Below, piece by piece: positions 62,785 through 64,000 of a DNA stretch of 64,000 bases (its first letter is position 1; each line of letters begins with the position of its first letter). The stretch is from Phialocephala subalpina. Taxonomy: Eukaryota > Ascomycota > Leotiomycetes > Helotiales > Mollisiaceae. The notes under the pieces are model-generated. The model saw nothing but the letters and a program-made list of their open reading frames with translations, was not told the origin of the DNA and did no database searches. Location: positions 3,582,827 through 3,646,826 of the forward strand of contig FJOG01000001.1 in NCBI GenBank assembly GCA_900073065.1, written 5' to 3'. Made by a program: the position numbers and the translations under genes.

Positions 62785-64000
62785 ATTTACACATCATACA
62801 AAAAGTCATGTGGAAAGTGATCTTGTGCTCTTGCCGAATAGATGTGTGTATGGGTTGCATAGATTAAAGGAGTATAGTAGGAAGGCGGGGTTGGAGAGTG
62901 GGTGGGTTAAGGATTTGAGGGGTGGAGATGAGGGCGCGGTGAAGGTAGAGGGGTTGAAAAAGGTTTATATTTCATAGCGAAAGGAATAGCATTGCATAGT
63001 ATAGATTCAATGGATGGATTTCGAGCATGGCGTGCTTATATGCCATGCCACCATCATCTCTGCTCTTGGTTTATGGAAAGGACTTCTGCTCTTGTATTCT
63101 AGCCTTGTGCATTTTGCGGTATTGATCAATAGAGAATAACATCTTAATTATCTTGCGTATGCATTTAAACCAGCGTTTTCAATCTCCCAACCTTGCCTGG
63201 ACCTGCTCAGGCTAGGCTGGGCCGGGCCGGGCATCTGAACCAATCGATGTACTGCAGAACAATATTGTGGCCAACCAAGTAGAAATTCCTGGCAAGGCAG
63301 AAAGATTGTAAGCGTTGATTTAAATACTTCTTCATCAGTGAGCTTCACCAACAATGAGCCATACCAATTACCTACTCCAAACGTATGCATTCATGTGTTC
63401 CTCCATTGCTTCCAAGTGAGGCTACAGCCTCATAGCCATACTAGAGTCCGTCTTCCCTAAGATTCTAACATGGATCCCGGTTGGTGGGTTCAAGACGTAG
63501 GGCATAAATGCATGATGCAGGCAATCTTCGGTGAGTGAAGTGGGCAACGGTAACGAGGCTGTACAGACACTTCCATCACCACAATGTCAGTCTCTGATGT
63601 GCCTCGATGATACCACGTTTCGCTTTCAAAAGAGGCAGGAATTTGAAAATATTGGATGAGAGAAGAAACCTTCTCGTGTCGGAGCCTCGTGGGGGCTATC
63701 TTACTGTGGCGGTGCTAGCCTCTTTTTTGCTTTTGTCTTTCCGGATGAAGAGTTACTTTGAGTCGCAGTCATCGCAGCGGGATGGTCCGCATTTGTGGGA
63801 CGTAGTCCGCAGATATAGCTTGGATTCTCCGCAAACCATGAGGATCCACGATGTGGATCTGGTGTATTGCTGCATGCTGGATTTTCAACCATCATATTAG
63901 TCGCAATTTTGACACCCCATCTTTGGAAGGAACGGCACAACATCTAGTATTGAATTGCCGAAGTTTGTTTTCTTCCCATGAATACTTGGATTAGTTTTCC
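62785..64000. other. Right end of the window, no supported gene
   Basis: Composition is normal. An ATG frame near 63607-63900 contains one hydrophobic segment (LTVAVLASFLLLSF), but it overlaps an equally long antisense frame and has no family. A CTGGGCCGGGCCGGGC stretch lies at 63214-63230. A gene could begin or end beyond the window edge. Confidence 0.4.

Noticed and set aside
63607..63943. Small membrane protein gene near the right edge
   Set aside because: Sense and antisense frames of equal length overlap and neither has a recognisable family or promoter.
1..64000. tRNA, rRNA genes and CRISPR arrays
   Set aside because: No T-arm (GGTTCRANNCC) with a matching acceptor stem was found by eye, and no regularly spaced identical repeats exist; a tRNAscan run could still reveal a missed tRNA.

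Overview
This is a window of nuclear DNA from a filamentous ascomycete (Pezizomycotina). I infer a leotiomycete-like, plant-associated fungus from protein resemblance, but cannot prove the class. The evidence is short introns of about 47-130 nt with CTAAC/CTGAC branch points, fungal-only families (Mnn9 mannosyltransferase, STAND/NACHT proteins, HET protein, NIS1-like effector), and AT-rich islands with the mark of repeat-induced point mutation (RIP): CpA lost to TpA, CpG kept.

Layout. 1-6073: a RIP-destroyed Ty3/gypsy chromovirus, cut by the window edge. 6074-9340: degraded DNA around one accessory gene with two NTF2-like folds. 9341-29729: an ordinary gene block: GPI-anchored Ser/Thr-rich wall protein; membrane-anchored aspartic protease homologue lacking the first catalytic Asp; Yra1/Mlo3 mRNA-export adaptor with seven introns rebuilt here; conserved mitochondrial-type protein with two introns; disordered proline/serine-rich protein; VIT-VWA protein. 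30021-46460: a ruined STAND (NLR-like) locus. 47981-59247: a second gene block: secreted PAN/apple-like protein, disordered basic protein, Mnn9, Pex4, NIS1-like secreted protein and a small secreted protein. 59977-64000: a broken NB-ARC relic and AT-rich repeats, including an inverted-repeat element with a G17 tract.

The most interesting structure is the STAND locus. A NACHT gene is cut between its P-loop half (ending at 34010) and its Walker-B half (resuming at 43629) by a 9,618-bp insertion, 34011-43628. The insertion has imperfect terminal inverted repeats of about 60 bp (starting GTCTyAGACGAC) and a 10-bp target duplication matching at 8 of 10 positions, like Mutator-type elements. It carries an intact 752-codon HET-domain gene, a RIP island, a solo LTR with a perfect 5-bp duplication, a Tc1/mariner relic and a minisatellite. 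Downstream, the broken NACHT gene continues through two C2H2-like zinc fingers and then, in frame except for one TAG, into a stretch resembling the KIX domain and Gln-rich region of Mediator subunit Med15. The stop codons in this half all sit where CAA or CAG fits, as expected if RIP-like C-to-T change killed the gene. So an allorecognition/innate-immunity type gene was destroyed by an element carrying another such gene, and the victim may once have been a NACHT-zinc finger-KIX fusion.

Exon models were built by hand from splice signals and reading phase. Family assignments rest on motif recognition, not database searches.
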